A stretch of 64,000 bases of DNA from Favolaschia claudopus (taxonomy: Eukaryota; Basidiomycota; Agaricomycetes; Agaricales; Mycenaceae), in the NCBI GenBank assembly GCA_037176885.1, contig JAWWNJ010000021.1, forward strand, positions 1,426,001 through 1,490,000, given 5' to 3'. Below are positions 34,200-46,600 of this stretch, piece by piece. Both the position numbers and the translations under genes were made by a program. The first letter of the stretch is position 1. Each line of letters opens with the position of its first letter. Below the pieces are notes generated by a model. That model saw nothing but the letters and a program-made list of their open reading frames with translations. It ran no database searches and was not told the origin of the DNA.

Positions 34200-34740
34200 C
34201 GACAGACCCGGTCGCACCTTCACTCGGTTGTTGCTGTCCCTCGCTTTCGACACCACTCGGCACGCTCGTAACTCCGTTGTCCCGTCTCCGTTACGCGAGG
34301 TCATCCATTGTCGATCTTGCTCTTTTCCGACACCATCACCGGCCTCGACGCAGGCACCGCACCCGTACCCAGCTTGGGCTTCGGCATCCCGACCATCGTC
34401 ATCGTCTCGTGCTCTTCGGGGAACCTAGCGGCGTCTGTCAGCGCACGGGATGCAATACGAGAACATTGGGGCCAAGAAGAAGGGAGGATGGCGATACAAC
34501 AGATGGATGGTGCAGAATGAGATTATGAATGGTTTGTGGCAGCAGTGCGCTTTGATTTATATACGCTCAGCACACGCTCAGCCTATCTTCAGATTTTAAG
34601 AAGTCAACCGATCTAGGCTTTCATTCATCTGACTCGGAACACGAGAACTGTCCATCATGAAGACAGTTCTGCCCCAACACGCCTCCAGACGGTCGAGACT
34701 ACACCAATCAAGGTTCAATGTCGACGGAGCGATGACGAAG
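34200..34740 (+). repeat. Dispersed repeat shared with 53370-53756
   Basis: Shared words in the same order include cgacaccactcg, cccgtctccgttacg, gacaccatcacc, gcaccgcacccgtaccc, the cggggaacct block and the cgaggttcaat block. The plus frame reads FSDTITGLDAGTAPVPSLGF here and FSDTITDLDTSTAPVPVPSF in the second copy. It looks like a repeated gene fragment of unknown identity. This copy is the empty site for the TIR element at 53757. Confidence 0.65.
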
Positions 34741-35868
34741 ACAGAGAAGAGGAGCAAATCAAAGGTCCCACCGTTTGATGTGGAGCAGAATGAGGATCTG
34801 GGCGGAAGACAGCAACTTCTGGCGGGATTCGAGAATGGCGACGATCGTGACACAGGCGTGGTTTCTGCAGGGGGACGAGTCGTTTGAAGCGCTGGTGAAG
34901 TTCGTCTACGGTGTCAGAGGATGCATAGTGGCTGATGCCTGTCGCCACAAAAATTTTGGGCTTCTGAATCTCTTGGCCGAAAATACCACCCTGGTCCACT
35001 TCGAGATCTATTTACATTGTAAAGGGAAAAAATGCCACATTTTCCGTACGATCAGTGTGCAGTATATGATGAATCAGTGCCTTCCCCAAGCAAGGTGTCT
35101 TCCGACGCAGTCGGAGCTTCCTAGTGTGAAAAGGAGCCGCAAAAAGGAATGTGTGAACGCTCCGCTCAGAGCGTCCTTTTTGAGCCCTTTTGATCTCATT
35201 TTATTCTTCCTTTTTCATACTTCCTCTCATTAACCTCAGTCCTTGCGTAATATATGTTGACTTTTCTATTGAGAGGTATAAAAAGGTGCAGTTGAGAAAA
35301 ACAACCAAGTTCTAACAAGCTTTTTTGGTAGAACTGTAAAATCAGTGAAAAAGGAGGGGAAAAAGGGAAGCAAAAAGGGAGGTGTGAATGACCCTATTGC
35401 CAATTTCGGGTTCCTCAAAGCAAAAAGGGCTGAGGGACCAGAGTAGTTGCATATAGTATCCATGAAGGCTGGGTCAACATTCGTCTGGAGGGGCCAGAAA
35501 GGTACACACAATTTCGTTCAGACCGCCCAAAAATTTGGCCAAACCCTTTTTGTCGTGGGAAAATTCAGAAAAAATTGTTTTTAGACGTATTCTGGGATGC
35601 TGAATCCGTTTCTGGACTCAAGTCCAGAAGATACCGGTTCGACCGAAAATAAAATTGTTGACTTTGATTGTCCGGAGCTGTACTGTGAGGCAATCAAGAG
35701 GCAATTGGGAGTGGAATAATCCGTCTATCCTGCAAAACTAAGAGGGGGATGTCTGATGTTAAACTACGTGCATTGTTCCCCAAGATGTTCCCTCCTTTGG
35801 CAGTACTCTTGTTTCCGTGCAACAAATGGCAAAAAAGGGATACACCTGCACATTTGAAGCAAGTGACT

Positions 35869-36994
35869 GCACTCTGTGGATCACGCGATTTTGGAGGCTG
35901 TCAAGGCAAGCACCGCACCAGATGCCCAGTTGACACGGTCGGAGAGTGACGCTTCTGAGCTCAACCCCGTCAACTGTACTTTCTGTGGTGAGATTTCAAA
36001 CGGCGACGACACGTATGCAAATAATTTCGTCTACACTCTATTTCTTTTGACCTGTGGTTTAGATTTCGGTCCAAGGAGGTTATCCTTCTGCCAGACCCAC
36101 GAGCTGAAGGAAATTGGGGAGATGAAAGCGTGTTATGGTATCCAGCTCAATTTACGAAGCACCGACCTTCCGCGCAGAGACCAAGTCGAGAATTTGAATT
36201 CCGATACCTCCATTGCATTGGGAGGCCACTCGGTGAAGGAGAATTCGGACCTCCTTCTCGGATAATACACCGGCATCGCGGTTTTGTGGACGCAATTTTG
36301 AAAGTCAAGCTTGCACCTGGACAGGTAAGATTCAACTTCACGATGAGTGCAGTCTGCTGAGGTATCACTTCACAGCTCGGGAAAATCCGTATCCCTGCTT
36401 TCAACTCGGACAGTATTCCCGATGACCACGCTCTCATCAAAATCTTCGACGCAGCTCTTCCTACTTTGGTCCATATCTTGGTCACCTTCCCTTCCGATCA
36501 TCCTGTCATTGATTCGTACAATCAATACTTCATGGATAGGCCAGAAAATCATCGAGACGACCAGGAGATAATTAGTCTATGGCTTCCCGGCGGGCCGCAT
36601 GAGCCTTGCAATGAACTGTTGGCCTTGATGATACGGCCAACGGAACAGTTGCAGACACGTCGCCCTGCCACTGTCTCAAGTGATGAGTTGAACCGTCGGG
36701 TTTTAGGTGTCGGAAGAACATTGCTGCAGCTGTTAGCAATTCAGTATGAGCTGGGAGAGCCTCTGGATCTGAACGGTGACCTGTTCCTTGATCTGGTCCA
36801 GGAAAATGTTAACCAACTGCCCTCTGAATTCGTCCGTGCGCAACGCGCTATGATTCTGGCTATGCATGGGGCTGGGCATCCGCGGTCGGATATCTGGATT
36901 GTGAGTACTTGTTTGTTTTGTGATGGCACATGGTTTCACTATTTGCCCGTCCTCGCACCTCCAGGACCGAGCAGGACTGAGCCGCAAAAATTAA
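35869..36994 (+). CDS. Hypothetical multi-exon protein with Cys motif, possibly frameshifted
   Basis: The first exon (LHSVDHAILEAVKAS ... NPVNCTFC) ends at ggtgagat. Splicing to atttcggtcc at about 36064 gives CTFCDFGPRRLSFCQTHE, a C-x2-C...C-x2-H arrangement that could bind zinc. About 36115 the frame must shift to continue as GDESVLWYPAQFTKHRP, a Tudor/PWWP-like opening. Next comes a long exon (about 36376-36900) with ALIKIFDAALPTLVHILV and RRVLGVGRTLLQLLAIQY. A final exon after cctccag at 36963 ends SRKN then TAA. I do not recognise the family. The shift near 36115 may be a mutation. Confidence 0.5.
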
Positions 36995-37148
36995 AGTATA
37001 CACATGGACATGTATATAATGGATATACATATCTTACATTCAATCGGAGGATTCTGGCAAAAAATCACTATTGAAAAAATGCCGTTGAAATCCGTCCAAG
37101 AGTTGACAAGTTTGAAGCCAAATTTGAAGATAAAGCTAATTCCTCCGA

Positions 37149-37540
37149 TTAAATGAAAGGTTTACTAGCAGCTAGGACACGATAGGCCGGAGACATATTA
37201 GCAATTAGGCCGTGAATTCCGCCTGGACCCACAGCAAACTCGCGATCGAAGCTAGCTTCGCATTCGGGTGTGCCTGTGAACTGACACTGAGAAAACAAAT
37301 GAGAATGCAGGGCTTTGAGACGCGCACCAAGGCTATCGGTCTTTCCCCGAAGACGATCAGAAAGGGCAACCAATTTTGCAAAAGGACGACACAAGTTTGC
37401 TTGTATGAAAGACGGAATATGTTCTGGCGCAAGGGGCGACTGCGCCGGAGACTCAAGATAACTTACAAGTTGCAAACACTGGCGCAAATCTGGCTCGCCG
37501 TATTGCCTTGAGCAAACGCTCCAACCGGACTAGCTGCCCA
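37149..37540 (-). pseudogene. Hypothetical gene fragment
   Basis: The minus frame reads QYGEPDLRQCLQLVSYLES, then FAKLVALSDRLRGKTDSLG and ends ASKPFI with a stop at 37149. The composition is protein-like, with regular leucines suggesting helices. No upstream start within frame and no known domain are visible. It lies between two other gene remnants. Confidence 0.35.
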
Positions 37541-39383
37541 CTAAACAGAATATTTAAGGGACGGAAGGAGCATGAAGCGGAAATACAACTCACCCAGTTT
37601 GTCGGCTTCCGAGTCATGTTTAGAAATCACCTTCCAATAATTGTGTTACATCCCACTTGGTCCCCAACTTCTTTACCTGCGTCTAACATTCAGGATTTCT
37701 GATGTGCTTTATTGCCCTTGGGTTATTTATTATTTTTCTACCCATGTGCGATTATGCGTGGTCATTCGAGGTGCTCGACATGTCTCTTTTCATTTCATTT
37801 TGTTTATACATACATACCTTGATCTTGTTTCAACCTGAATGCATGGAGTTGAGCTACCAAATTAATTCTCCCGCTTCGGGAAGGGATTGTTCATTGCACC
37901 TCGTTGAACATGCAACATATTTTCAACTGGACCTTCCTAGTCCCCCCGCATTGTATCTGTCAGTTCAGAACAACTACATAATGCTTTGACCATTCGTGTT
38001 TTATTGCCTCCTGCTGTTGTCTGAACCTAGTCTCGTAAACAAGACTTTATAAACTTTTTGAAGACAGTCGTTCAAACGTATATAAAGTCTGAACCCGTGA
38101 TTTTCTTGCTAATCGGCACACGGATTCCGCTGTTTAGATTAAGTTACTTACAAGTATTCTGTTCCGTCAACCTCTGGCAATTCTCGATGCAGTAGAGTTT
38201 GGGCCATATTGATTATCTGTACGAAGGTCTAACCCTACATGGGCAACTGACTGGCCGTGTGCTTTGTTTATGGTCATAGCAAAGGCCAAGCGGACAGGAA
38301 ATTGGCGGCGTTTCATGTGAATCGCAACTTGTTCAACAGGGGGAGAAATGGTAATGCGAGGGATCAAGGCAGTTTCGCCGCTGTGGTCACCTCCCAGGAG
38401 TCTTATTTCAAGAACTCGAGCAGACATTCTGGTAAGAATTCCTCGAGAGCCATTGCATAGACCTCGAGCTGCATCTAAGTTTCGGAGTATCATGATAGGA
38501 CATCCAACTTTAAGCCGCAGTTTTGCTAAAGGTAATCCTGAGGCCCGAATAGAATTGAGATATTCAATTGGATATTGGATGTCATTGGCATCAACACCCT
38601 CCTCTGTGATTACTGAGTCTGCACTGTTGTAAAGAGATTCCACTCCAGTGAATTTTTCAAGTAGCAGAAGGTTCAGCTCATCCACATCATCATTGCGTGC
38701 AGAAACTATTGTGCCCTCCAAGAAATATCTGTCCTGTTGGTGATTGCCAGGTATTGTTTCAACTTGTGGGTAGTCAAGCATTTGAGGGTATTGCTTGTCA
38801 GTTTCATAACCTCAGGAAGCGTGATATTGTGAGCAGGATCTGTGCGGCGGCCATGTCCAACATCCAAAAGCCACTGTGTAAAGTCTTTATCTTCTTGCCG
38901 TGCATTAGGGCCTCCAAGACGCATATTCTGAGTCAGGACTCAGATGAAGCTGATGGACCTTGGACCACAGACGCGAGCGCTGGATGCAGGCACCCACTAT
39001 CTGCTCTCTTCCACCCTTTGACGACTACAGGCAATGTCTGCTGGAAGTCACCTCCATATACAACAGTTGTGCCTCCATATGGGCGGGGATCATTTCGAAT
39101 ATCCTGCATAGTAAGATCCACAGCCTCTGGTGCACGTCGATCTTGCGCAGGTAATTCATCGCAGATGATGAGCTTCACCCGTTTTAGGAGATCTGCAAGC
39201 AGTGTCCCCTTTGAGATAGGACAGGTCTTCCATCAAAGAGCTGGATTGGAATTTATGAGCTGTTCTGCCTCCAATGAGTAGCAAAGCAGCAATACCTGAA
39301 GATGCAACACAGAGAACAATCATGCCTTCCCCACGCAAGGCGTAACACAGAGTGTTATAGACATGTGTTTTTCCAGTCCCCCC

Positions 39384-39932
39384 CAAGGGGATACCGATCC
39401 GCGAAATCCGTACCGGGGGTCGAAGTTTTTTTTTCAGCGACTTCGGGCGACCCCCCCTCCCGTCCTGCTGCCGTAATATGCCTTATATGGTAAATTCACG
39501 TGATCTTCCCACCGCCCAGTATCAAATTTATGTGTTTTCGGACTCAACATCAGCATTTGAAGCGAACAATCTGTTATTTTGCACAGTTCCACGTACCTGC
39601 ACTGTGCAAAATTGATATTTCTCAATGTCAGCAACCAGTCTTCTGGACCAAACAACAGCATACACACTGACAGCCGAGCTGCCGAGAGGCCTGAGCGGCG
39701 GTCAAACCCATCTGACGGTGACAATGGTGGCCAGAGTTGGATCTGAAGTACTGAATTGCTAAAATAAGGCTGCAGAACAACGTTGGAACAACGTACCTAG
39801 CATATATCTGCTGCATACAACCCTCAGAACCGAGTTACAAAAAATGATATGAAAGTTTTTTCTCGAGGCCCTTGGGACCCCCCTCCCCCCTTCTATATAA
39901 GGAAATTTCTTATCTCCGAAGGCCCTTGGTCC
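39384..39932. mobile_element. Insertion splitting the helicase Walker A motif
   Basis: Helicase sequence agtcccccc...ccccaggtcc is interrupted here. The foreign block starts ccaagggg and ends cccttgg, with a run of Cs on both sides that hides the exact duplication. Its inside shares gccgtaatatgcc and ttcacgtgat with 2620-2655. It is about 550 bp without the hAT element nested at its right end. Confidence 0.65.
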
Positions 39933-40843
39933 TAGTGCTGCCGCAAGGTGGAGGCCCTCGGAGGCGAGGTGACCTCACCTTGGCTCCATTACTTTGTATG
40001 GTAGTCGAGGTGATGGCGCCTCGATACTGTTTTCGGACACATCACTTTGATGTTACGCAAACACGCGTGACAGTCTGTGACACTCGCGTCGCGGTTTACT
40101 TTCGACTGCTAATTTAACCCTCTCTCGCATTCAGTGTGTTGGAATTCCGGTAAATACTGTGTACCTACTCTTAAGAAAGACAGATTTACGCGTTATAATG
40201 TATTTCTTACGCTCAATGGATATATATTTGTTGATTTTGACTTGCATGTAAAATTGAGGTTCAGAAGACTTTTCAAATGTTCTGGGCTCAGCATTAGTCT
40301 CGCAAAAGCGTGTTACATACTGTTGAATTGATAAATGTGCTTTAACCGCCCATTTTATGCAGCTGGTTCCCGTAAACTCATCTGTGGGTAATTGAACACT
40401 GTAAAGCCCATTTGCTCACAAACCTACCGAAAATGAGGAAGAGTTGGTCAGTCTTTGTCTCTACATGAAACTTCAGCAACTGTGGTAGCTCTATGTGACA
40501 TTTTAAGCCATGGTAGCCGTGATTCATTCAATCTATACTACTCTTTTCCTATGAAACACATTAATCATATGTAGCTCTATCATGAGCCCCAAAAAACTTC
40601 TTGCTTCACAAAAGCAGTACATATTGTCTTGTGTAACATATTAGACACTTTTCTCCCACTCTACAGGGCGTCAATGAACACAACAATGTAGAAAGAGTGA
40701 AGTTCAAGGCCGTGGGACGGTGGATTTCCAAATATGGATGACCGAGGCCGCCACCTTGAGGCAAGGTGATGTCACCTCAAGGTGCACCAAGGTTGATGGC
40801 CCATCACCTTGAGGTACCTCGACCTCACCTTGCGGCAGCACTA
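39933..40843. mobile_element. hAT-like element, 911 bp, at the insertion edge
   Basis: The ends are tagtgctgccgcaaggtg and its mirror, flanked by perfect 8-bp duplications cttggtcc at 39925-39932 and 40844-40851. The subterminal regions repeat aaggtgaggtcacct words. It is non-coding. It landed exactly across the right boundary of the 39384 insertion. Confidence 0.88.
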
Positions 40844-41224
40844 CTTGGTCCCCCCAGGTCCATTTAAAAAGAATAATTTTGGGTCATCTTGAGTCACTGA
40901 CTCCATGATAGCATCAAAGGCAACCCGTTGCTCTAAATTGAGCCCAGCAATCCGAGGTTGAGCAAGGTTCTGTTGTTCCTCCCGATCATAATTTAGCTGC
41001 TCAGCAATGAGACGATTCTCCTCAAGCTGACCCCAGTCTTCAACTGGTATGGGCATAGGTTTGAAATCATTCAATGACTTTCCTGAACCATGCAGAATAG
41101 AATCTAACAGGTATAGGCCATAATCATAGACTTGCTCCTCAGTTGGATTTGGAATGCTCTTATGAATCAGTTTATGGCGGAGATCATCACACATGCTGAC
41201 TTTAAAGCGATCCCATAAAGCAAC

Positions 41225-41478
41225 TATCAGAATATAAACCGAGGTGGCTGGAAGCCGATAGAGCTCGATCGGAACAAGAGCTGCTGGAGTGCAGGTGCAG
41301 GAGCACACGGAGGGGCACAAGAGAGAAAGACTCAGAGGTCAAGATGGGGGTTAAGAGTAAGAGTGATTGATTGTAGACCATACTCAACTACGGGGAGTAT
41401 ATAGATGTAGATAGATATCAAGAGATAAGGAACATCCCAACTTGGAATGATGCGAACGAACAAATTCATGTCCTGACA
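41225..41478 (-). mobile_element. Solo Copia LTR, 254 bp, 5-bp duplication
   Basis: tatcagaatat...atgtcctgaca, flanked by gcaac at 41220-41224 and 41479-41483. The same LTR family and length occur at 15132-15385. It splits the Helitron between Rep and helicase. Confidence 0.9.
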
Positions 41479-42303
41479 GCAACTGGGTCATGGAGTGGCC
41501 AATTTTCCTTGATAATAGTTGCAAATAGTTGACGCAGTTGATGTCCAGTCTGCATTACAGCTGCTTCCTCAAAACATTGCTCCCATTCGTTATCATCTTC
41601 ACGCAATCCACGCGTACGGGCAAGACATGAAGCATAAAATGTAGGGTGGACAACACCGTCTACAGTCCTGAGATCTTCAAAAGATGTTGCACCTCGTACA
41701 ACTGTGAGAAGTGTACGAAGATAGAATCGTTCTCCAGCTGAAGGTCCAAACATTCGCCCTATGGCAAATCCTCTCTCTCGAATTTTCCATTTTGTCTCTT
41801 TTTTCAGCCAAACAAAAGTCTGAGGGAATTGCTGATATAGAACTCGCCGAGCTGCAGAGAGAGCTGCATTAGCCTTGAAATATGCTGTAAGAGTAGTGTC
41901 TTTGGCAGCTGCATGTTCAACAATTTCTTGGGATCATCATCTTCATCATAGATAATACTTTGCTGATCAGGAAGGTGTACTTGGAGGCGAACAACTGTTG
42001 GCAACTCTTCATGCATCTCAAATCTGAGAAGCCGCCAAGTTGCCTCACAGGCAGAGATATAGCGGCTATCAAGATGAAGCTTGATTTCATCGTTCTGTTG
42101 CTCTATTGTCAAAGTGCCCCGATCATGACCCTTGAATACATATTTGTGAATATATTTGGTTGCTTTGATAGAAATGCAGCACTCGATGTTCATGTGGCAT
42201 TTGAATTCAAGAATTGCTCTATAACATATGAGTCAGCAAATTCACACACAAAAACAGCTTATCATTACCTTGGAGAGGGGGGAACAATCCAGCGGTTGTC
42301 AAC

Positions 42304-42803
42304 TGACCTTGGGTCTTGTTTATTGATCAAGTTTGTAAACATGTTTATAAACACCGGTTTATAAACCGGTTTTCAAATGGTTCTGCCCAGAATCGTTGGT
42401 TTTTAATTCATTGTGGCTGTGTTGAATGCGCCTTGGAAGGCCCAGCCTGCTCACAAGTTTGTCAAGATCAGTGCCGGCCAGACAGCCATACAACATTCAT
42501 TTCTAATTTGTGCACATTCTGCTATGAAATCACAGCTTCGGAGTGTGCCGATACATCAATCACGCAAGTCTGATGGCCAGAAATTGGCTCAAAAAGGAAA
42601 GATCCAGCAAATTTGGGCAGATTTTTTGCTGTTGTCTGCCTCAAATCGTGCCAATCACCTCCCTCAAGCTCACGGAGGCGAAAATCGAGTAAACGACGGG
42701 AAAAATCCGATTTTGGGCCAATCTTGCCGACGTGTTTGTAAACCGGTTTATAAACACCCTGTTCACAAACAAAAATTAGAAAACCGTTTATAATTGGGCT
42801 GGC
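42304..42803. mobile_element. 500-bp insertion rich in gtttataaacc
   Basis: Helitron codons LHN (right) and VDNRW (left) become adjacent and in frame if this block is removed. Both ends of the block carry gtttataaac/ccggtttataaa words in both orientations (42330-42375 and 42735-42795). No target duplication is visible. The type of element is unknown. Confidence 0.55.
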
Positions 42804-43303
42804 AATTATGTAAAAACACGACCCTAGTCTGACCCTTTTCATTGATAAACTGGCACCCATTGTCAGGGCGTGCATATAAAGTGTAACCATCATGAGAAAG
42901 TTCAGTTTTAGCTCTGAATGGTTTAGGGTATCCTTTTGAACATTTCCCGTCTTTCATACATGGGGCGGCGGGGTTTTCTGCACCACAGGGATTGTGAACC
43001 ATAAGTTTCTTCACCAATTGATATAAGACTGGATGTTCATTCTCATCAGGCAGCTGTGCAGAGATGACACGATCTATATCTTCAGCATTTTTCAAGCGAG
43101 CATAAGCCCTCAAGAAGATCAACAGATGGAGATGTGGTAGGCCACGCTTCTGGAACTCAATCGTATACACAATGCCTATAATGTCACCAAACGCACCATT
43201 CTTGACGTAATTTAGCAAAATGCGGACTTTTTGACGGAAAACCCGGGTGACCAAATCTGGGCCATCAGAATATGTCTGTCCGGGAAGAAGTGCATCCTTC
43301 ATT

Positions 43304-43500
43304 AGAGACTTTGCGGTAGCCACTGGTGGCTATTGGTGGCTAATTTTTATCGGGACCGGATGACAGCCTCTGGGTAGATTAGCCACCATTTGTACTACCT
43401 ATTCACGGGATGCTATGGTGGCTAACTCTAGCGGGAGGCTCAAAGAACTATTGCACACGAAGAGCCACAAATAGCTACCGGTGGCTTCCGCAAAGTCTCT
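43304..43500. mobile_element. 197-bp MITE with 3-bp ATT duplication, in Rep
   Basis: The ends agagactttgcgg and ccgcaaagtctct are followed inward by agccac(t/c)ggt(g/a)gcta. Flanks att at 43301-43303 and 43501-43503. Removing it with one att joins WFLT to MKDALLPGQ in frame. The ends match the larger element 53757-54898. Confidence 0.85.
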
Positions 43501-43649
43501 ATTGTTAAGAACCAATCTGGCTTTCCTGCAAATTTTGCAATGGCAAGCGAGTCCTGGTAAAGCTGAAATATAAAGCGAGATCCTCCGATGTACTCTAGGA
43601 TGAAGGCAGGATATAACGCTGCCCGCGATCACCTAAGACAGTTTGTGCA

Positions 43650-46600
43650 TCATTTGCAATAGCATCGTTGAGGTCGAGTAGCGGCCCCAGAGAGAAAGAG
43701 ACAATATAAGCTCACCACTTCCTGCGCCGCATCCTGCGCATCCCCAAACGGCCCCTCTTGCACCTTCCGACTTTCGTCCGTGAAGTGCGGCTGCTGCTGT
43801 TGCTGAGCTTGCTGCTGCCCATTGCTCTGCCCCTCCTCCACACCCCCACCCCCTGAATTCGGGGACGAAGCATGATAGCCCCCATTCCTATGCGGCTGCT
43901 CATTCCCCGCCCCATTCGCACCCGCATACCCCCCATTCACATTCGCAGGCGTCGTCGCCGGCCCATACCCATTATATCCATTCCCATTCACAACACCAGC
44001 CGGAGGCCCAGAAAAGGCCGCAAATCCCTGCATCTGAAACTTCTGCAAAAGCGCCACAGCCTGCTCGTGCGTCATCCCGTCCGGCATCGCTGGCGTAATG
44101 CCATTCGCAACCCCATTTGCTCCTGCTGCACTTGACGCTACTGCAGCAGCAGGCGGAATGGGAGGGACGATCTGCTGCGGGAAAACGGGCATCTGCTGCG
44201 TGGACGGCGGCGGAGGCTGGACGACGAGTATATGCGAATGGGAATGCGCCCGGACATGATGACCTTGCTGCGCGAGTGCAGCCTGAGCCGCCTGAGCAGC
44301 TGCTTGCGCGGCTTTATCTATGATGAGTCCACGATATCAGCATTTCCCTCGAATTGAGAACGGTAAAAACTCACACTGACTCCTCCCCCAACTCAACCGA
44401 ATTCTACTCCCGCCCACCGGGAACCCCTGCATCTTTCCAATCGCCCTCTCCGCATCCGCCTTCCTCACAAACTGCACAAACCCACAATGCTTCCCCACCG
44501 GAACCTTCACATAATGAATCTCCCCGAACGGCGCAAAAAACGTCCGCAACGTGTCCTCGCCCACAAGCAGACTCAGCCCACCAACGAATACTGTGGTGTT
44601 GTATGGGTCGGTGCTGGTAAGCTGCTCGCCGTTGAGTCCGATGAGGTTCCCGAGAATTGCACGCCCTTGGGCGGTGTGGCGCCATTCGTCTGCTTGAGGC
44701 TTGCAGTTGCCGCCGCCGCCGCCACCACCACTGTTTGAAGTAAGAGGTCCGTTGGGGCTGGGTCCTAAAGCGAAGTTTTCGGGACCACTCGCGCTTTTAG
44801 TGAATCCACCTTTACGGGTACTCACCTGGAGGCTCGCCATTGGGATAATGCTCAGCGATAGGCGCAGAGACACTAGGCGGCGGAGGCTGGTACGGAGACA
44901 GCTGGTGTGGGTGTTGGTCGCCAGAGACCGAAGTGGGAAGCCAGACGCCTGGATAACCTCCTGGCGCCGATACCGACACAGGCAACTCAGACGGTGGCTG
45001 AGGCTTGAATTTGGCTGTCGCAAGAGAGACACGCACTATTCAAGTAGTTAGCATTATCTCGATGTAATAGAGGGAATAAAAACACGCACTCGGCCGCGAA
45101 AGACAATACAGCCCATGCATCTCAATCAACGCACGCTGCTGGTCCGCCTCGTCCGTGAATCTACGACGAATCATCAGCATCTCTGCGCAATATCTTAAAT
45201 AGTCAAACTCACCTAACAAACCCATACCCGCGACTGACCCCCGTCACCGGATCCAGCATAATCTTTGCGCTCTTGCAGCTCGCGAACGGCCTGATAAACT
45301 TCGGCGCACGGTCGTTCCTCAACCCGAGCACCGGATTGCGGAAGACCTGCATGCGTTTTGTCAGTGTCGGATCGAGATTACAAAAGGACGGTAACATGCA
45401 CAGCAACCAAATCACTATTCGACGTCTCCGGGGCCAAATCCCCCACGAAGATGCTGTACTCCTTCGGATACTCACCACCACCACTACCAACAGATCCTAA
45501 ACCAGCAGCATCCATCGCGATACTCGTGGCGCTGGGCACATGTCTGGAGTAGCCAGGGGAGATAGGTGCGGGGGAGATGCCGCCGTTGGCGCTAGCTTTA
45601 TCCGAAGTTGGGGGTGCAGGAGAAGTGGCATGCGGCAGTGGTGGTGGAGCGGGAGTTGAGGTCAAGGTCGAGGGCGTGTGTGCGGATGCATGCGGGTGGG
45701 GATGAGGGTGTGGGTGGGGTGGATCGAGAGGGAGTTGACGGCGTTGGTGCTGCGGGTGGATAGCGACCGCGACACCTGGAGGAGCCCAGTTGAACACGAA
45801 CGGACGCGCAGAGTTGGGCATCGTCATTTGGGCGCCCATGGGCGAGTTGACCTGCGAGACAATGTTAGTGCGCGACGATTTAGAACAAGATCGCAAAGGA
45901 AGAGGTAGAAAGCAGAAAGTGGGCGCAGGAAGGGGCAGCTGTCCTTCTCGCTACGCAAAAGGAACGAAGAAACTTCTTTCGCCCAATACTGCCAATGCCA
46001 TGTCCCCTTCGAAACAAGACATATGCTTCCCCGACCGTCACGTCCACTCGACGTAACATCCCCAGCCAAAGAGCAAGGGTAGCGGAAGGATAGACAGGAA
46101 AAGGCAGCAAGCAAGCAAACACTCCAGTCGCAGCAACGGGGACCCAAAGCGGTGATCTTCGAGTCCCCAACCGCCATCCAGCACCTCCGCAGACACTGTC
46201 GTCCATGTCCGGCCAGCTTCGAGCACCGCGAAGCAAACGGCGCACCCCCATGCACAACCTCGACCCCCCAAGAGCAGTGTATCCCGCACTGTACATCCCT
46301 TGACTTCACAGGCCTATCCTCATGATACCACCATGCAACCACCATGCCCCTCGCTTCACTGGTCAGATGACGCGACGCCTGGCCTTCCCTGGTACGATTC
46401 AAGCCCTCGCCTCGTCCGTCATCCCCACTCCAGAAGTATGCGCGCCCTCGCCAACAAACGAAGAACGAACACGAAACTCACGTGCGTCAACGCCACGGCC
46501 GCACTCGCCGAATTCCCAAAAGTCAGCACACAATACCCCGCGTTGTTGTTGCTGCTATTCGCCGAAGACGGAGGCACGGCAGCGACAGCGTCCCAGCGCA

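Larger units (their letters stand above)
38167..41224 (-). pseudogene. Helitron PIF1-like helicase domain
   Basis: The 41224-40852 part holds NLEQRVAFDAIMESVTQDD and LFFLNGPGG. The Walker A motif GPGGTGKT is split by an insertion and continues as [19 protein letters not shown] at 39383. Then [14 protein letters not shown] (Walker B, DE), YGGDFQQTLPVV (motif III), LPLAKLRLKVGCPIMILRNL and FAMTINKAHGQSVAHVGLDL (motif VI region) follow. At least two frameshifts lie between 39240 and 38920. This is the SF1 helicase that unwinds DNA during rolling-circle transposition. It is broken and cannot be active. Confidence 0.8.
38167..43700 (-). mobile_element. Autonomous-type Helitron, decayed, with five nested insertions
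   Basis: Reading right to left: Rep N-part (43700-43504), a MITE, Rep HUH part (43303-42804), an insertion, Rep tyrosine part (42303-41484), a solo LTR, helicase N-part (41224-40852), two nested insertions, then helicase to 38167. Order and motifs match the RepHel protein of Helitrons, rolling-circle transposons. The C-terminal end of the helicase and the Helitron 3' end are not recognisable. The right end abuts the RRM gene. Confidence 0.8.
41484..43700 (-). pseudogene. Helitron Rep (HUH) domain
   Basis: The fragment 43700-43504 reads RYILPSS, then after a 5-base shift YIGGSRFIFQLYQDSLAIAK and KPDWFLT. After the MITE follow ALLPGQTYSDGPDLVTRVF and the HUH metal site in FQKRGLPHLHLLIFL. After 42803-42304 come VDNRWIVPPSPR, a likely 58-nt intron, then ATKYIHKYVFKGHDRG with the paired catalytic tyrosines, ERFYLRTLLTVVRGATSFED and DNEWEQCFEEA. 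Rep nicks and joins DNA in rolling-circle transposition. Catalytic residues are present but the frame is broken by insertions and the 5-base shift (tagag before tacatc). Confidence 0.8.

Noticed and set aside
42304..42803. A large intron in Helitron Rep
   Set aside because: No GT donor at the LHN codon and internal inverted words suggest an inserted element instead.
44701..45051. Plus-strand frame opposite RRM exons
   Set aside because: Shadow of the minus-strand coding sequence (poly-proline from a GGN run).
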